A stretch of DNA of 5,135 nucleotides from Halanaerobiaceae bacterium (GTDB taxonomy: Bacteria > Bacillota_F > Halanaerobiia > Halanaerobiales > CSSED10-376), in assembly GCA_003557445.1 (NCBI GenBank), contig PWOK01000183.1, positions 1 through 5,135 on the forward strand, read 5' to 3'. The notes beneath the pieces were generated by a model, which was not told the DNA's origin, made no database searches, and saw only the letters and a list, made by a program, of their open reading frames with translations. Every line of letters starts with the position of its first letter. The first letter of the stretch is position 1. Of the stretch, positions 5,052 through 5,135 are shown one piece after another. A program made the position numbers and the translations under genes.

Positions 5052-5075
5052 AACTATAATGGGTGGTGAGCTATT

Positions 5076-5135
5076 TTGTTAAATCGTATTGTTTTAATTG
5101 GAAGGCTTGTTAGGGATCCAGAACTTCGTTATACA
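5076..5135 (+). CDS. ssb: Single-stranded DNA-binding protein, N-terminal 20 codons only
   Basis: The window ends inside this gene. The 20 visible residues, MLNRIVLIGRLVRDPELRYT, are the standard start of bacterial SSB (strand 1 of the OB fold, with the family motif NRVxLIGRLxxDPELRYT). The start is TTG at 5076, with GGGTGGTGAG ending 5 bases upstream (its GGTGG core about 9 bases away). SSB coats single-stranded DNA in replication and repair. Its place after rpsF in one transcript is conserved across Firmicutes. Confidence 0.93.
   Translation, partial: MLNRIVLIGRLVRDPELRYT

Noticed and set aside
1..5135. CRISPR array, insertion sequence, toxin-antitoxin or phage-defence system
   Set aside because: No spaced direct repeats, transposase or terminal inverted repeats are visible, and every sizeable gene is assigned to a conserved housekeeping family.

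Overview
The window is AT-rich (roughly 30% GC by eye) and reads as the chromosome of a low-GC, Firmicutes-type anaerobe. Strong AAGGAGRTGA-type ribosome binding sites, frequent TTG/GTG starts and a YyaC sporulation-type gene support this. The gene order resembles the Bacillus yyaC-yyzM-ychF-rpsF-ssb region, which lies near the replication origin. The M23 peptidase/bactofilin pair upstream and the composition make me think of Halanaerobiales or a neighbouring clostridial lineage, but that is inference. No mobile element, CRISPR array, tRNA or rRNA is visible.

Layout: (1) 2-1144 +, the 3' part of an M23 metallopeptidase gene, followed with no gap by a bactofilin gene: a cell-envelope/cytoskeleton pair. 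(2) 1145-1732 -, a YyaC-family (DUF1256) gene convergent with bactofilin at a zero-base boundary. (3) 1733-1962, an intergenic region with a leftward yyaC promoter, a rightward hairpin terminator with no obvious gene to terminate, and a rightward extended -10 promoter. (4) 1963-2343 +, a GcvH-like protein that keeps the H-protein fold signature but has Asn where the lipoylated Lys should be. (5) 2344-2415, a perfect 26-bp palindrome and a short 7-bp tandem repeat. (6) 2416-4615 +, a compact mscS-DUF951-ychF run, with the first two genes overlapping. (7) 4616-5135 +, a strong promoter, a structured leader resembling the S6:S18 autoregulatory element, rpsF, and the first 20 codons of ssb.

Two points stand out. 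First, the GcvH-like protein cannot be lipoylated at the standard site, so it is unlikely to work as a normal glycine-cleavage carrier. Second, both this gene and the next (mscS) have a good Shine-Dalgarno followed at normal spacing by ATT, with no ATG/GTG/TTG available at a workable distance. This suggests two adjacent genes with rare AUU initiation. The rest is conserved housekeeping: envelope morphogenesis, mechanosensitive efflux, a ribosome-associated ATPase, and ribosomal/replication proteins.
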